A DNA stretch of 64,000 nt from Salipaludibacillus daqingensis (GTDB lineage: Bacteria > Bacillota > Bacilli > Bacillales > Salisediminibacteriaceae): positions 310,001 to 374,000 of the forward strand of contig NZ_JARZHF010000005.1 of NCBI RefSeq assembly GCF_029891575.1, written 5' to 3'. Below the pieces are notes generated by a model. It saw only the letters and a list, made by a program, of their open reading frames with translations. It ran no database searches and was not told the DNA's origin. Both the position numbers and the translations under genes were made by a program. Positions 1 to 8,367 of this stretch are shown one piece after another. The stretch's first letter is position 1. Every line of letters starts with the position of its first letter.

Positions 1-1
1 T

Positions 2-874
2 ATGCCGATTTTAAAAGCTGGGAGGACCCATTTACACGACGGTGTCCCTATGCGGTTAGGACAAGAGTTCGAAGGTTACGCAGGAACGATCCAATCTATG
101 TATACACAAGTCGAAGCAACCTTAGATTCATTATATGAGCTTGGTCTAGGCGGAAATGCCATCGGTACGATCATTCATACGAACCCGCAATATCCGCAAA
201 AAGTCGTTGAAGAAATTAGTCATCGGACAAACCTCCCATTCCGACAACCAACGAACTTGTTTAGTTTTATGCAAAACCGTAACGCCGCGATCCAAACGAT
301 GTCTGTATTAAAAGAACTCGCTGTCCATTTAATCAAAATCACGAGTGATTTACGTTTACTGAGCTCTGGTCCGAGAACAGGTTTAGCAGAAATCACCCTT
401 CCCTCCGTTCAGCCCGGATCAACCATCATGCCTGGTAAAGTAAACCCCGCAATTCTTGAAATGACCCATATGGTCTGTTTACAAGTTATTGGTTATGAAT
501 CGACCGTTTCCGCTGCAGGAACATGGAGTGAATTAGAGATAAACGTACTAATGCCTTTGATTGCTCACACGTTACTTGAATCCATCAGTATCATGTCCAA
601 TGCGATAGAAACACTCACCGGACAATGCATTAAAGGAATTGAAGCTGATGAAAAAATATGTAACAACTGGATGAATGCTAGCTTGTCTTTAGTCACAGGA
701 TTAAATCCTAAAATAGGTTACGACCTAGCATCAAAAATAGGTATGCAAGCAGATTCGGAAAATAAAACGTTAACGCAAGTTCTTCAAGAAATGGGATTGA
801 TGACAAATGAATTACAACAAGCCATTGACCCTCTTGGATTGCTTGGTGAAACGAAAACGAATCCCACGTCATAA
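2..874 (+). CDS. Aspartase/class II fumarase family lyase (3' part)
   Basis: This is the C-terminal ~290 residues of a lyase of the aspartase/fumarase superfamily, which eliminates ammonia or water to give fumarate. The reading frame is open to the window edge, so the true start lies upstream. Family motifs are visible: GRTHLHDGVPMRLGQEF near the visible N-terminus, SGPRTGLAEI, and the signature GSTIMPGKVNP, which carries the catalytic flexible loop. The overall pattern, ending in KGIEA and a short helical tail, resembles aspartate ammonia-lyase (AspA) more than fumarase C. The signature reads GST where GSS is usual. Substrate is inferred only; other superfamily lyases are possible. Confidence 0.85.
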   Translation: MPILKAGRTHLHDGVPMRLGQEFEGYAGTIQSMYTQVEATLDSLYELGLGGNAIGTIIHTNPQYPQKVVEEISHRTNLPFRQPTNLFSFMQNRNAAIQTMSVLKELAVHLIKITSDLRLLSSGPRTGLAEITLPSVQPGSTIMPGKVNPAILEMTHMVCLQVIGYESTVSAAGTWSELEINVLMPLIAHTLLESISIMSNAIETLTGQCIKGIEADEKICNNWMNASLSLVTGLNPKIGYDLASKIGMQADSENKTLTQVLQEMGLMTNELQQAIDPLGLLGETKTNPTS

Positions 875-895
875 AATATCAAGTGGGATTCGTTT
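855..895 (+). terminator. Rho-independent terminator overlapping the end of the lyase gene
   Basis: The arms AACGAATCCCAC and GTGGGATTCGTT form a 12-bp stem. The left arm encodes the last residues of the upstream lyase and the stop codon sits in the loop. An A/T-rich tract follows the stem. Confidence 0.7.
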
Positions 896-990
896 AAATT
901 TAGGTTCCTGATTACTCCATAGAACGTAGGTCCAAAAGCTAGAATTATCAATGCAGTTTTTTAGGATAGCCTTTATTCAACTGATAAACG

Positions 991-1092
991 CTACTTCTGA
1001 CTGCGATATATTAAAAAAGATACACCTGCTATCAAGACGATCATGATAGATAACATAATAATGATGACCGGCCAATTGACGGATGTTATCAT
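991..1092 (-). CDS. 33-aa single-pass membrane protein in ECF sigma operon
   Basis: A 33-residue frame (MITSVNWPVIIIMLSIM...YRSQK) consists of a short N-terminus, one strongly hydrophobic helix and a basic tail. It starts at an ATG preceded by GAAAGGAGTG at good spacing. It begins 20 bp downstream of the anti-sigma gene stop on the same strand, so it is probably the third gene of a sigma/anti-sigma operon. In B. subtilis the sigM-yhdL operon is followed by yhdK, a small membrane protein that acts with YhdL. This peptide is shorter than YhdK (about 96 aa) and I see no clear sequence match, so the parallel is positional. Confidence 0.55.
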   Translation of the reverse strand: MITSVNWPVIIIMLSIMIVLIAGVSFLIYRSQK

Positions 1093-1111
1093 CTTTATCA
1101 CACTCCTTTCA

Positions 1112-2110
1112 TTAATATGTCGGCGACCAGTTCCAATACTCGATAGGACCGATCTGCTCACCACGAATCATCTCTTCTTCTTGCAACTTCAGCAGTTCTT
1201 TCGAAGGACCTGTCACAACCGCTCCATAGACTTTAAATCCTTCTTCTTCTAAAAATTCAACCCTCTCTTCGAACTTTGGGACTTGAAACATCGCTTCCGC
1301 TAACGATTCATCCTCTTCATAGAGAAGATTCATATTATGAATCATTTGTGTTTCAACTTCTTCTATATTTCCAAGTGATAGATAACCCGTTTGATGATTT
1401 CGCCAGTTTTCATCAAAGTACTGGGCGCTCGATAATCCCCACGGATCGACCCTTAGCGTATCGCCACCAGCACTCCAGTCGGTATCAAAGTTTTTTAATT
1501 CCCCCATATACAATGGGAGCCACGATACGGTTAAATCATAATCATCAAAAATTTCCATAACCTCTTCAGTACGATAATATTCATCAAATGAAAAAGCGAT
1601 TTCCGTCACAGTCCCTTCATGAAGCCTCTCAAGCGTTTCCCATACAACTTCCCCTGACGATGCTGCAAGCTGATTATCTGTTCTTGGATCATATGGCAAA
1701 TAAAATTGATACTCTGAGTAAACATCCTGATCGTTAATAGTATCATCTATCCGTGTAAAAGATGTCACCAACGGTTTATGAATTTCTCTTGTCCCTATCC
1801 CCTTATCAGCGCTCCCGACTCTTTTTTTCAAATCAATCAACGTTCTTTCCGTCATCAGAGCGGAAATATCACCAAAGTTCCCATGCCTATCCACCATCAC
1901 ACCCGGCATCGTCCATTCTGCTGCTAGCTGCGCGTACGTTTGCAACTTCTCTTGATTATCTGTTTTCGAATAAGAGATTTGCAGAACCATTTGATAGATA
2001 ACTCCTATAAATAAGATAATCAAGAGAACGCGAATGATTTTCAGCGTTAACGTGAATCGGTAACGCCTGAGTGCCTTCTTCCCCATTTTATCTGTCCACT
2101 TCTCCGTCAT
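1112..2110 (-). CDS. Anti-sigma factor, YhdL-like (Sigma_reg_N/Sigma_reg_C type)
   Basis: A 332-residue membrane protein with a ~25-residue basic cytoplasmic N-terminus, one transmembrane helix (about residues 25-45) and a long acidic extracytoplasmic part. The arrangement, and the conserved stretch VYGAVVTGPSKELLKL near the C-terminus, fit the YhdL-type sigma regulators that hold an ECF sigma factor at the membrane. It lies 27 bp downstream of the ECF sigma gene. The start is placed at the ATG at 2110, preceded by GGAG at 9-nt spacing; a GTG two codons upstream lies closer to the SD. The acidic ectodomain is typical of salt- or alkali-adapted bacilli. Family assignment is from domain layout and context. 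Confidence 0.75.
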   Translation of the reverse strand: MTEKWTDKMGKKALRRYRFTLTLKIIRVLLIILFIGVIYQMVLQISYSKTDNQEKLQTYAQLAAEWTMPGVMVDRHGNFGDISALMTERTLIDLKKRVGSADKGIGTREIHKPLVTSFTRIDDTINDQDVYSEYQFYLPYDPRTDNQLAASSGEVVWETLERLHEGTVTEIAFSFDEYYRTEEVMEIFDDYDLTVSWLPLYMGELKNFDTDWSAGGDTLRVDPWGLSSAQYFDENWRNHQTGYLSLGNIEEVETQMIHNMNLLYEEDESLAEAMFQVPKFEERVEFLEEEGFKVYGAVVTGPSKELLKLQEEEMIRGEQIGPIEYWNWSPTY

Positions 2111-2137
2111 GATCACTCTCTCCTTCTTTAACCGTCT

Positions 2138-2653
2138 CTAAAAATATTGTTGAACAAGCTCCTCAAATCGTTTCCTTGCCCGATGTAACGTGACCTTCAC
2201 CTGATTTTCTGAAATCTCCAATGTCTCAGCAAGCTGTTCATAAGAAAATTTCTCGTCTTCTCTTAGAAATAGAATTGTTCGATAGTTTTCTGGCATGAAT
2301 CCATATACTGTCTTGATGTTTTCGCTACTTTCTTTCTCGATCACAAAAGACTCTGGCGTTTCGTATGGATGAAATACTTGATCTTTGTTATGTATTTTTT
2401 CGACAAAAGGCACCCATTCCCAACGCTTTCTTTTACGCCAGTAATCAAAGTAAGCATGCCGAGCCACTTTAAACAACCAACTTTTCACTTCATCATTTTT
2501 GTAAAAATTCAGTGATATCGTTGCCTTCAGGAAGGTATCTTGAAGCAAATCCTCTGCTACTTCAGGAGATCCAGAGAGTTGCAACAAGTAATAATAGAGA
2601 GACTTTGCATGTGTTAAATAAATATCTTCTAACTTCTCATTCTGTTTCGCCAC
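2138..2653 (-). CDS. ECF RNA polymerase sigma factor, SigM-like
   Basis: A 171-residue group 4 sigma factor. Region 2 is visible as LLYYYLLQLSGSPEVAEDLLQ-type sequence followed by KSWLFKVARHAYFDYWRKRK, the -10-binding helix. Region 4 is the C-terminal helix-turn-helix (FSYEQLAETLEISENQVKVTLHRARKRF). Length and motifs match B. subtilis SigM, which controls cell-envelope stress genes. The start codon is GTG, set by AAAGGGGGT about 8 nt upstream. The YhdL-like anti-sigma gene follows directly, and an ECF-type promoter precedes this gene, indicating autoregulation. Confidence 0.85.
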   Translation of the reverse strand: MAKQNEKLEDIYLTHAKSLYYYLLQLSGSPEVAEDLLQDTFLKATISLNFYKNDEVKSWLFKVARHAYFDYWRKRKRWEWVPFVEKIHNKDQVFHPYETPESFVIEKESSENIKTVYGFMPENYRTILFLREDEKFSYEQLAETLEISENQVKVTLHRARKRFEELVQQYF

Positions 2654-2678
2654 CCTCTGAACCCCCTTTCACCAATAC

Positions 2679-2704
2679 AACGAATCCATTTCAAAAATGT
2701 TACA
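2679..2704 (-). promoter_or_regulatory. Candidate autoregulated ECF promoter (TGTAAC-N16-CGTT)
   Basis: On the minus strand TGTAAC is followed after 16 nt by CGTT, close to the SigM-type consensus TGAAAC-N16/17-CGTC. It ends about 26 nt before the GTG start of the sigma gene. The match is by eye. Confidence 0.5.
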
Positions 2705-2821
2705 GTAAATGTAGAAACTTTCTTTGCTCTTTTATCGTATAAGGTTTTAGAAGATATTGCATGAAGTATTTCTCTACACTGTTACTTTTACACTTTTCTT
2801 ATATAAAAAGGAGTGGAAATA

Positions 2822-3799
2822 ATGATGAATGACATTGCAAAAGAATATCAGGATATTTACAAACAGATGCGTTCGAAGTTTCGCTGGCAAGCAAGTGACC
2901 AGAGAATATTGATGATGGCAGCTTCCTTTTATATTGTTAAAGGGAGTCCGTTTGTTTTAAAGGATTATAGTGATCTAGCAGATTACATCAAAAATAAGTC
3001 TCCCTTATTTTCACCAATGCGTTCCCATCAACGATTCACAACTGCTGCAATGCTTATTCAACGATTTGATCACCCTCATGAGAAATTTGAAACATTAACG
3101 CATTTATACGATAAACTTGTGAGAGGCGGCTTCAAAAAAGGGACGTTCACTTATATTTCTGCTTTAGTGATGATGTCAGATGACAACAAAGAACGTTCAC
3201 ATCAAGCTTTGATTCAACGTTCCCTTGAAGTCCATAAAGGAATGAAAGAACACCATCCATTTCTCACGTCAAAAAATGATTATCCGTTATCCGTTTTACT
3301 CGCACAACTCGATGAAGAAATAGAACCAATCATGGATCAAGTAGAACATTTCTACCGTCAGCTAGATCAAAATGGATTCCGAAAAGGAAATGACCTGCAA
3401 TTTTTAAGTCATATTTTAACAATGGATAAAGGCTCTTCCGCAGATTCCCTTATTACTCGTTGCTTGGAATTATCAGACCAATGTAGACGGCGCAAAATCA
3501 AAATCAAACCGATGCATTATCCGGAAATTGGACTTCTGGCAATTACACATGCAACAGCAAAGGACCTTGATCAAGTGGAAGCAATACAAGGTGAGCTTAA
3601 CCAAGCTAAGTGGTTTAAATGGCAGAAAGATATGAACACAATCATGGCAGTGAACTTCGTCATTAGAGAAAAAATGGATAATCAAATGTTAGAGGCAGGT
3701 ATTTATACGACGATGGAAACGATTATCCAAGCTCAACAAGCTGCGATGGTAGCAGCGATGGCTGGCGGAGTTGCCGTAACAGCAAATTCAAGCAACTAG
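2822..3799 (+). CDS. DUF4003 family protein
   Basis: A soluble, mostly helical protein of 325 residues with no signal peptide or transmembrane segment, except for an Ala/Gly-rich C-terminus (AAMVAAMAGGVAVTANSS). It resembles DUF4003 proteins of bacilli, whose function is unknown. Several Lys/Arg/His-rich helices alternate with short loops. The ATG at 2822 is chosen because AAAAAGGAG lies 8 nt upstream; the GTG at 2813 would overlap that SD. It is divergent from the sigma operon and is followed after 29 nt by a PstS-like gene, so the two are probably co-transcribed. Confidence 0.7.
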   Translation: MMNDIAKEYQDIYKQMRSKFRWQASDQRILMMAASFYIVKGSPFVLKDYSDLADYIKNKSPLFSPMRSHQRFTTAAMLIQRFDHPHEKFETLTHLYDKLVRGGFKKGTFTYISALVMMSDDNKERSHQALIQRSLEVHKGMKEHHPFLTSKNDYPLSVLLAQLDEEIEPIMDQVEHFYRQLDQNGFRKGNDLQFLSHILTMDKGSSADSLITRCLELSDQCRRRKIKIKPMHYPEIGLLAITHATAKDLDQVEAIQGELNQAKWFKWQKDMNTIMAVNFVIREKMDNQMLEAGIYTTMETIIQAQQAAMVAAMAGGVAVTANSSN

Positions 3800-3828
3800 C
3801 CATATTTAGAGAAAGGATGACACGATAA

Positions 3829-4998
3829 ATGAACAATTCGATTGGTACTAGAATCATGTATTTTATCGTTTTAACGGGACTAATTGTTTTTTTCGGATAC
3901 ACCGGCGCATTTTTTTCAGCACTTATGGGTGGGATAACTTTTTACACACCATTAATCGTTATAGTAGCCATTTTGCTTATCATTCTCATATTTCTCAAGC
4001 TTTTCACATCAATCCAGCGAAAGATTCTCAAAATAACTTCCCTTTCGTTCGCCGGTCTAGTTATCGTTTCAATCATTGCCAACTGGGGATATAACGCCTA
4101 CATAGACAGTCTGAAAATGACAGAGCGAGGAGTAGATTTATATGACTATCAGCCTTTTGAAGAAGGGACGAACATAGCCAATTTGGAGTCCGAAGCGAGT
4201 TTAAGTATAGATGAAGAATTACCAACGCTAGACGGAGCAACTGCACTTTATCCCGTTTACGCAGCGTTTGTTCATGGAGTTTACCCTGATAAAGAATATG
4301 ATCCTCATTCTTTTCAAGACAGTGAAGTGGTTTCTACACAAACAGATGTAGCCTATGATCGACTGATCGATGGGGAAGTGGACATCATTTTTGTTGCCGG
4401 ACCATCTATGGGCCAAGAGGGTCAAGCCGAACGAGCGGGAGTGGAATTAGAGCTGACACCAATCGGGCGCGAAGCTTTTGTGTTCTTTGTAAATGCCAGT
4501 AACCCAGTAGATGAGTTATCCATCGAAGAGATTCAAAAGATCTATTCAAAAGAGATAACAAATTGGAGCGAAGTTGGAGGAGAGGATGAAGAGATTCGAG
4601 CTTTCCAAAGACCGGAAGACAGCGGAAGTCAAACCGCATTGGAAACCTTAATGGAAAATCATTCCCTCATGCAGCCTCCAACAGAAGATGTAGTCGGTGG
4701 CATGGGTGGAATCATTTCAGAAACAGCAGATTACCGTAACTATAGTAATTCTATCGGGTTCTCGTTTCGATATTTCTCAACAGAGATGGTTCAAAATGGC
4801 GATATTAAACACTTGGAAATAGAAGGCATTTATCCTGATAAAGAGTCGATTCGAAACAATGAATATCCTATTGCTTCCGAGTTTTATGCAGTAACTGCTG
4901 GTACTGATAATCCCCATGTTGATGATTTCATCGACTGGATTTTGTCAGATGAAGGACAACAATTGGTCGAGAAATCTGGTTATGTTCCGGTGAATTAA
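3829..4998 (+). CDS. Membrane-anchored PstS-like phosphate-binding protein
   Basis: A 389-residue protein with three or four N-terminal transmembrane helices (about residues 8-95) followed by a periplasmic-binding-protein fold of the PstS/PBP_like type. The DGATALYPVYAAF, DIIFVAGPS, GREAFVFFVN, NWSEVGG and DSGSQTALE stretches correspond to the phosphate-binding loops of PstS relatives. Typical PstS proteins are lipoproteins; here the domain is carried on a multi-helix anchor, suggesting a sensor or scavenger rather than a classical ABC subunit. No pstCAB genes are nearby. The RBS is GAAAGGATG. Binding of phosphate is inferred from the fold. Confidence 0.75.
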   Translation: MNNSIGTRIMYFIVLTGLIVFFGYTGAFFSALMGGITFYTPLIVIVAILLIILIFLKLFTSIQRKILKITSLSFAGLVIVSIIANWGYNAYIDSLKMTERGVDLYDYQPFEEGTNIANLESEASLSIDEELPTLDGATALYPVYAAFVHGVYPDKEYDPHSFQDSEVVSTQTDVAYDRLIDGEVDIIFVAGPSMGQEGQAERAGVELELTPIGREAFVFFVNASNPVDELSIEEIQKIYSKEITNWSEVGGEDEEIRAFQRPEDSGSQTALETLMENHSLMQPPTEDVVGGMGGIISETADYRNYSNSIGFSFRYFSTEMVQNGDIKHLEIEGIYPDKESIRNNEYPIASEFYAVTAGTDNPHVDDFIDWILSDEGQQLVEKSGYVPVN

Positions 4999-5005
4999 CT
5001 AATAA

Positions 5006-5038
5006 AAGACCAGCGCTTTTCATTAGGCGTTGGTCTTG
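5006..5038. terminator. Bidirectional terminator between PstS-like gene and tad operon
   Basis: An inverted repeat (AAGACCAGCGC / GCGTTGGTCTT) with A-rich and T-rich flanks separates two convergent transcription units. Confidence 0.7.
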
Positions 5039-5053
5039 TTATGTTCGTATCAT

Positions 5054-5989
5054 TTAAAACAATCCATTCACTATTAAGTCAACAACAAACGGTCCGAGAA
5101 TAACGATAAATAATGCTGGGAAAATAAAGAATACCATTGGGAACAACATTTTAACTGGTGCCTTCATCGCTTGCGCTCGCGCTTTCTCTCGTCGCTGCTC
5201 ACGAATGCGTACAGTTAAATTTTTCAATACCCTCGACATTCCGATACCAAGCTGATCCGCTTGAATCATTGAACTCATGACACTTTGTAACGCATCTGAT
5301 GGGACTCTCCTTTTTAAGTCATGGAAGGCTTCACGTTTCGATTTTCCTCGTTTCATATCGTCAAGTGCCTGTAAAAATTCATCCGAAAGGGGTCCTCTTT
5401 TTTTATGACAAACATTATTAATTGCAGCGTCTACCCCTACACCTGCTTCAATTAATAAATTGATTGTGTCAAAAAAATCAGCCATATCTAAATCGATTTG
5501 TTTAATGCGTTGATCCCGTTTTTTCTTTATATAAAAGATTGGGAGTCTAAAACCTAAGAGAGCGACTGTTACGGACATTAATACGACTAAAATCCCTTCT
5601 TCCATTGCTGGTGAAAACAAAAGAATCGCTCCGACAGCTCCTGCAATACTTCCAACTAACTGAATGAGACGAAATTCAATTGCTGACATTTTTGTCAAAA
5701 GACCAGCGTCCCTTAGCAAAAGATCAAGTTTTTTCTTTTCCTTGTTCGTTACTCGTTCACTCGTATAATCGACACCTTTTTCCCAGTATTTTTTCGCTTG
5801 TTCCATCACAGGTGATTGTCTTTCCGTGCCATCTTCATTACTAGTCTGGTTAACTTTCGCCGGTGCACCCACATAATGATCCATTCTTTGCTCTACTACA
5901 ATGCTTCGTCCAAAAATAGTGAACATCAACGCAGCAGAAACTAATATAAAGAACACCGCTATGACAAACCATATAAGGAATTCTACCAT
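5054..5989 (-). CDS. tadC: TadC-like inner-membrane platform protein of the Tad pilus
   Basis: A 311-residue type II secretion system F-domain protein. A first transmembrane helix is followed by a cytoplasmic stretch, a TM pair near residues 105-155, the F domain (DMADFFDTINLLIEAGVGVDAAI...RVPSDALQSVMSSMIQADQLGIGM), and a C-terminal helix pair. With TadB it forms the membrane platform on which the CpaF ATPase assembles Flp pilin. It is the last gene of the minus-strand tad operon; its RBS lies inside the end of tadB, indicating translational coupling. Confidence 0.9.
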   Translation of the reverse strand: MVEFLIWFVIAVFFILVSAALMFTIFGRSIVVEQRMDHYVGAPAKVNQTSNEDGTERQSPVMEQAKKYWEKGVDYTSERVTNKEKKKLDLLLRDAGLLTKMSAIEFRLIQLVGSIAGAVGAILLFSPAMEEGILVVLMSVTVALLGFRLPIFYIKKKRDQRIKQIDLDMADFFDTINLLIEAGVGVDAAINNVCHKKRGPLSDEFLQALDDMKRGKSKREAFHDLKRRVPSDALQSVMSSMIQADQLGIGMSRVLKNLTVRIREQRREKARAQAMKAPVKMLFPMVFFIFPALFIVILGPFVVDLIVNGLF

Positions 5990-5991
5990 GT

Positions 5992-6957
5992 CTACACCTC
6001 AATTTTTATTACTTTTTGAATGAATAACCAGCCTATGAAAATAGAAATTAATGCTGAAATACTTAGGAACCACCCTAAAGGATGTTCGAACATAATACTT
6101 AAATAGTCTGGATTAGTAAAATAGATAAATGTAGCTAGAGCAATAGGAAGAGCAGTAATAATCCACGAAGATAGTTTTCCTTGAGCGACGAGTGTATTCA
6201 GTTCTTCCAACACCCTTACTCTTCCTCGGATCGTCTCTTCCATCGCTAATAAAAGTTCAGCTAAGTTCCCACCACTTTCTCGTTGCGCAATAATTCCTTG
6301 AACAATAACGTCTAGTTCCGTATTCGGTAATCTTTCCACCATTTTTTTTAGAGAATCTTCTACCGGAACACCTAAACTCGTTTCTCTTACAACTCTACCA
6401 AACTCTGGTCCAATCGGATCAGGCATCTCATCTGACACCATTTTCATCGCTTGCATAAAACTAAATCCTGCCCTTAATGAATTTGCCATTGTCCCTAATG
6501 TTTCAACGAGTTGATACGTTAAAAGATCCAACCTTTTCTTTCGCTGACGGCGAACAATGATTGAAGGAATTAAAAAACCAATCAAGGTTCCAACAATCAT
6601 CCATATCCAATGAGCATTTAAGAAATAAACAACGATAACAGATGCTCCAGCAGCAGAAATTCTTAAAGCGAAAAATTCTGCAGGTGTCATATCCGTTCCC
6701 GCTTGTTGAAGGAGCTTCTCTGTCTTCTTACTATAAGGAATCCAGCGAAATGCTTTAGATAGAATGGATACATAGGACTTTCCTAAACCTTTTTTGTTTG
6801 TTTCTTCCTCTTCTTCATTTGTTACCTTTTCATTGACCTTCAAATAATCTCTCGTACGTCGATCCATTTTACGATTCTTAGAAATATTAGAAAATATAAA
6901 GTAGAAACTAACACAAAATAAAATAACCAATATGAAGAGAATTACTAGATCATTCAT
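5992..6957 (-). CDS. tadB: TadB-like inner-membrane platform protein of the Tad pilus
   Basis: A 321-residue F-domain membrane protein, paralogous to the next gene. An N-terminal TM helix precedes a basic/acidic linker, a TM pair around residues 100-130, the F domain (LVETLGTMANSLRAGFSFMQAM...IIAQRESGGNLAELL), and two C-terminal helices. It overlaps the cpaF stop by 8 bp, so translation is coupled. It is expected to act with TadC and CpaF in pilus assembly. Confidence 0.9.
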   Translation of the reverse strand: MNDLVILFILVILFCVSFYFIFSNISKNRKMDRRTRDYLKVNEKVTNEEEEETNKKGLGKSYVSILSKAFRWIPYSKKTEKLLQQAGTDMTPAEFFALRISAAGASVIVVYFLNAHWIWMIVGTLIGFLIPSIIVRRQRKKRLDLLTYQLVETLGTMANSLRAGFSFMQAMKMVSDEMPDPIGPEFGRVVRETSLGVPVEDSLKKMVERLPNTELDVIVQGIIAQRESGGNLAELLLAMEETIRGRVRVLEELNTLVAQGKLSSWIITALPIALATFIYFTNPDYLSIMFEHPLGWFLSISALISIFIGWLFIQKVIKIEV

Positions 6958-8353
6958 CCGCCCAGCCTCCCGCGAACCAAGATGCAGGAATACTATAACC
7001 GTTCAATTCAATTTTTTCTGCAATTTTGGGACGAATACCCGAGGATATAAATTCACCATATATTTTCCCATTTTCATCTACACCAGTTTCTTTAAAAGTA
7101 AATAAATCTTGAAGGACAATCGTATCTCCTTCCATGCCTAAAACTTCCGTGACGTGAGTGATTTTTCTCGTTCCGTCTTTCATACGAGACTGCTGAATAA
7201 TCAAGTCAAGTGCGCTAGCAATTTGTTCTCGAATGGCTTTTACAGGCAATTCGTATCCCGCCATCATAACCATCGTTTCTATCCTAGATAACATATCTCT
7301 TGGGGAATTGGCATGACCAGTACTTAAACTGCCATCGTGACCGGTGTTCATTGCTTGAAGCATATCCAATGCTTCTGCACCACGAATCTCCCCTACAACA
7401 ATTCGATCTGGACGCATCCTCAATGAGTTTCTAACAAGGTCACGAATCGTAACTTGTCCTTCCCCCTCTATATTAGGTGGACGTGATTCTAATGATAAAA
7501 TATGATCTTGTGATAGCTTTAGTTCGGCTGCATCCTCAATTGTAATGATTCGCTGATCATTAGGAATAAATGAAGAGAGAACATTTAATGAAGAAGTTTT
7601 TCCTGAACCAGTCCCTCCACTAATAAAGATATTTAAATCTGATTTTACACACACATCAATAAAGTGAGCCATGTCTTCACTTATTGTTCCAAATTGGATT
7701 AAATCCTCTACCGTAAAAGGTGTCTCCGAGAATTTTCTTATCGTAATGGATGGCCCTGTCAAAGACAGTGGTGGAATAATCGCATTTACACGGGAACCAT
7801 TTGGAAGACGGGCATCTACCATTGGTGAACTTTCATCAATTCTTCTGCCTAATGGGGATACGATTCTCTCGATAACACGCCTCACATGCTGATCGTCCCG
7901 GAAAGTTAAATGACTTTTTAGAATCTTCCCTTCTGTTTCATAATAGATGTCATTGGCACCGTTTACCATTACTTCACTAATATCCGGGTTATCCAGAAGT
8001 GATGTGATTGGTCCGTATGCTAATAACTCATTTTTCACTGATGAGAGTAATTGCTTTTTCTCTTCATATGTTAATCGGTCTGCTTGTTTTTCTATCATCA
8101 TTTGACCAAGTTCTTCAATGAGTTCCTTTTCTTTTTCTTGATTTTTCGGGGCTTTCCGCTTCAGTTCTTCAACTAGTTCTGAGTGTATTTTTGATTCTAA
8201 TTCCCAAAATTCTTTCGTAGGAGAAGGAGGTACTTCCTTAAAACTTTTGGTAGTGATTACTTTCGCTTCTTTTTTCTCCAGAGTTTTGACAGGGGTTTGT
8301 TCTTTCGGCTCCTCTTCTTTCACATCATGACTATATCTTTTGAATAAGGACAT
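6950..8353 (-). CDS. cpaF: CpaF/TadA secretion ATPase
   Basis: A 467-residue hexameric ATPase of the type II/IV secretion superfamily that powers Flp pilus assembly. The N-terminal ~115 residues are charged and helical. The NTE domain (SEVMVNGANDIYYE) precedes the ATPase core, with Walker A SGGTGSGKT near residue 246, the Asp box RIITIEDAAELKL, Walker B RMRPDRIVVGEIRG, and the His box STGHANSPRDML. Length matches the family. The SD GGGGGAA precedes the ATG. It follows cpaE by 14 bp. Confidence 0.95.
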   Translation of the reverse strand: MSLFKRYSHDVKEEEPKEQTPVKTLEKKEAKVITTKSFKEVPPSPTKEFWELESKIHSELVEELKRKAPKNQEKEKELIEELGQMMIEKQADRLTYEEKKQLLSSVKNELLAYGPITSLLDNPDISEVMVNGANDIYYETEGKILKSHLTFRDDQHVRRVIERIVSPLGRRIDESSPMVDARLPNGSRVNAIIPPLSLTGPSITIRKFSETPFTVEDLIQFGTISEDMAHFIDVCVKSDLNIFISGGTGSGKTSSLNVLSSFIPNDQRIITIEDAAELKLSQDHILSLESRPPNIEGEGQVTIRDLVRNSLRMRPDRIVVGEIRGAEALDMLQAMNTGHDGSLSTGHANSPRDMLSRIETMVMMAGYELPVKAIREQIASALDLIIQQSRMKDGTRKITHVTEVLGMEGDTIVLQDLFTFKETGVDENGKIYGEFISSGIRPKIAEKIELNGYSIPASWFAGGWADE

Positions 8354-8367
8354 ATAATTCCCCCCTT

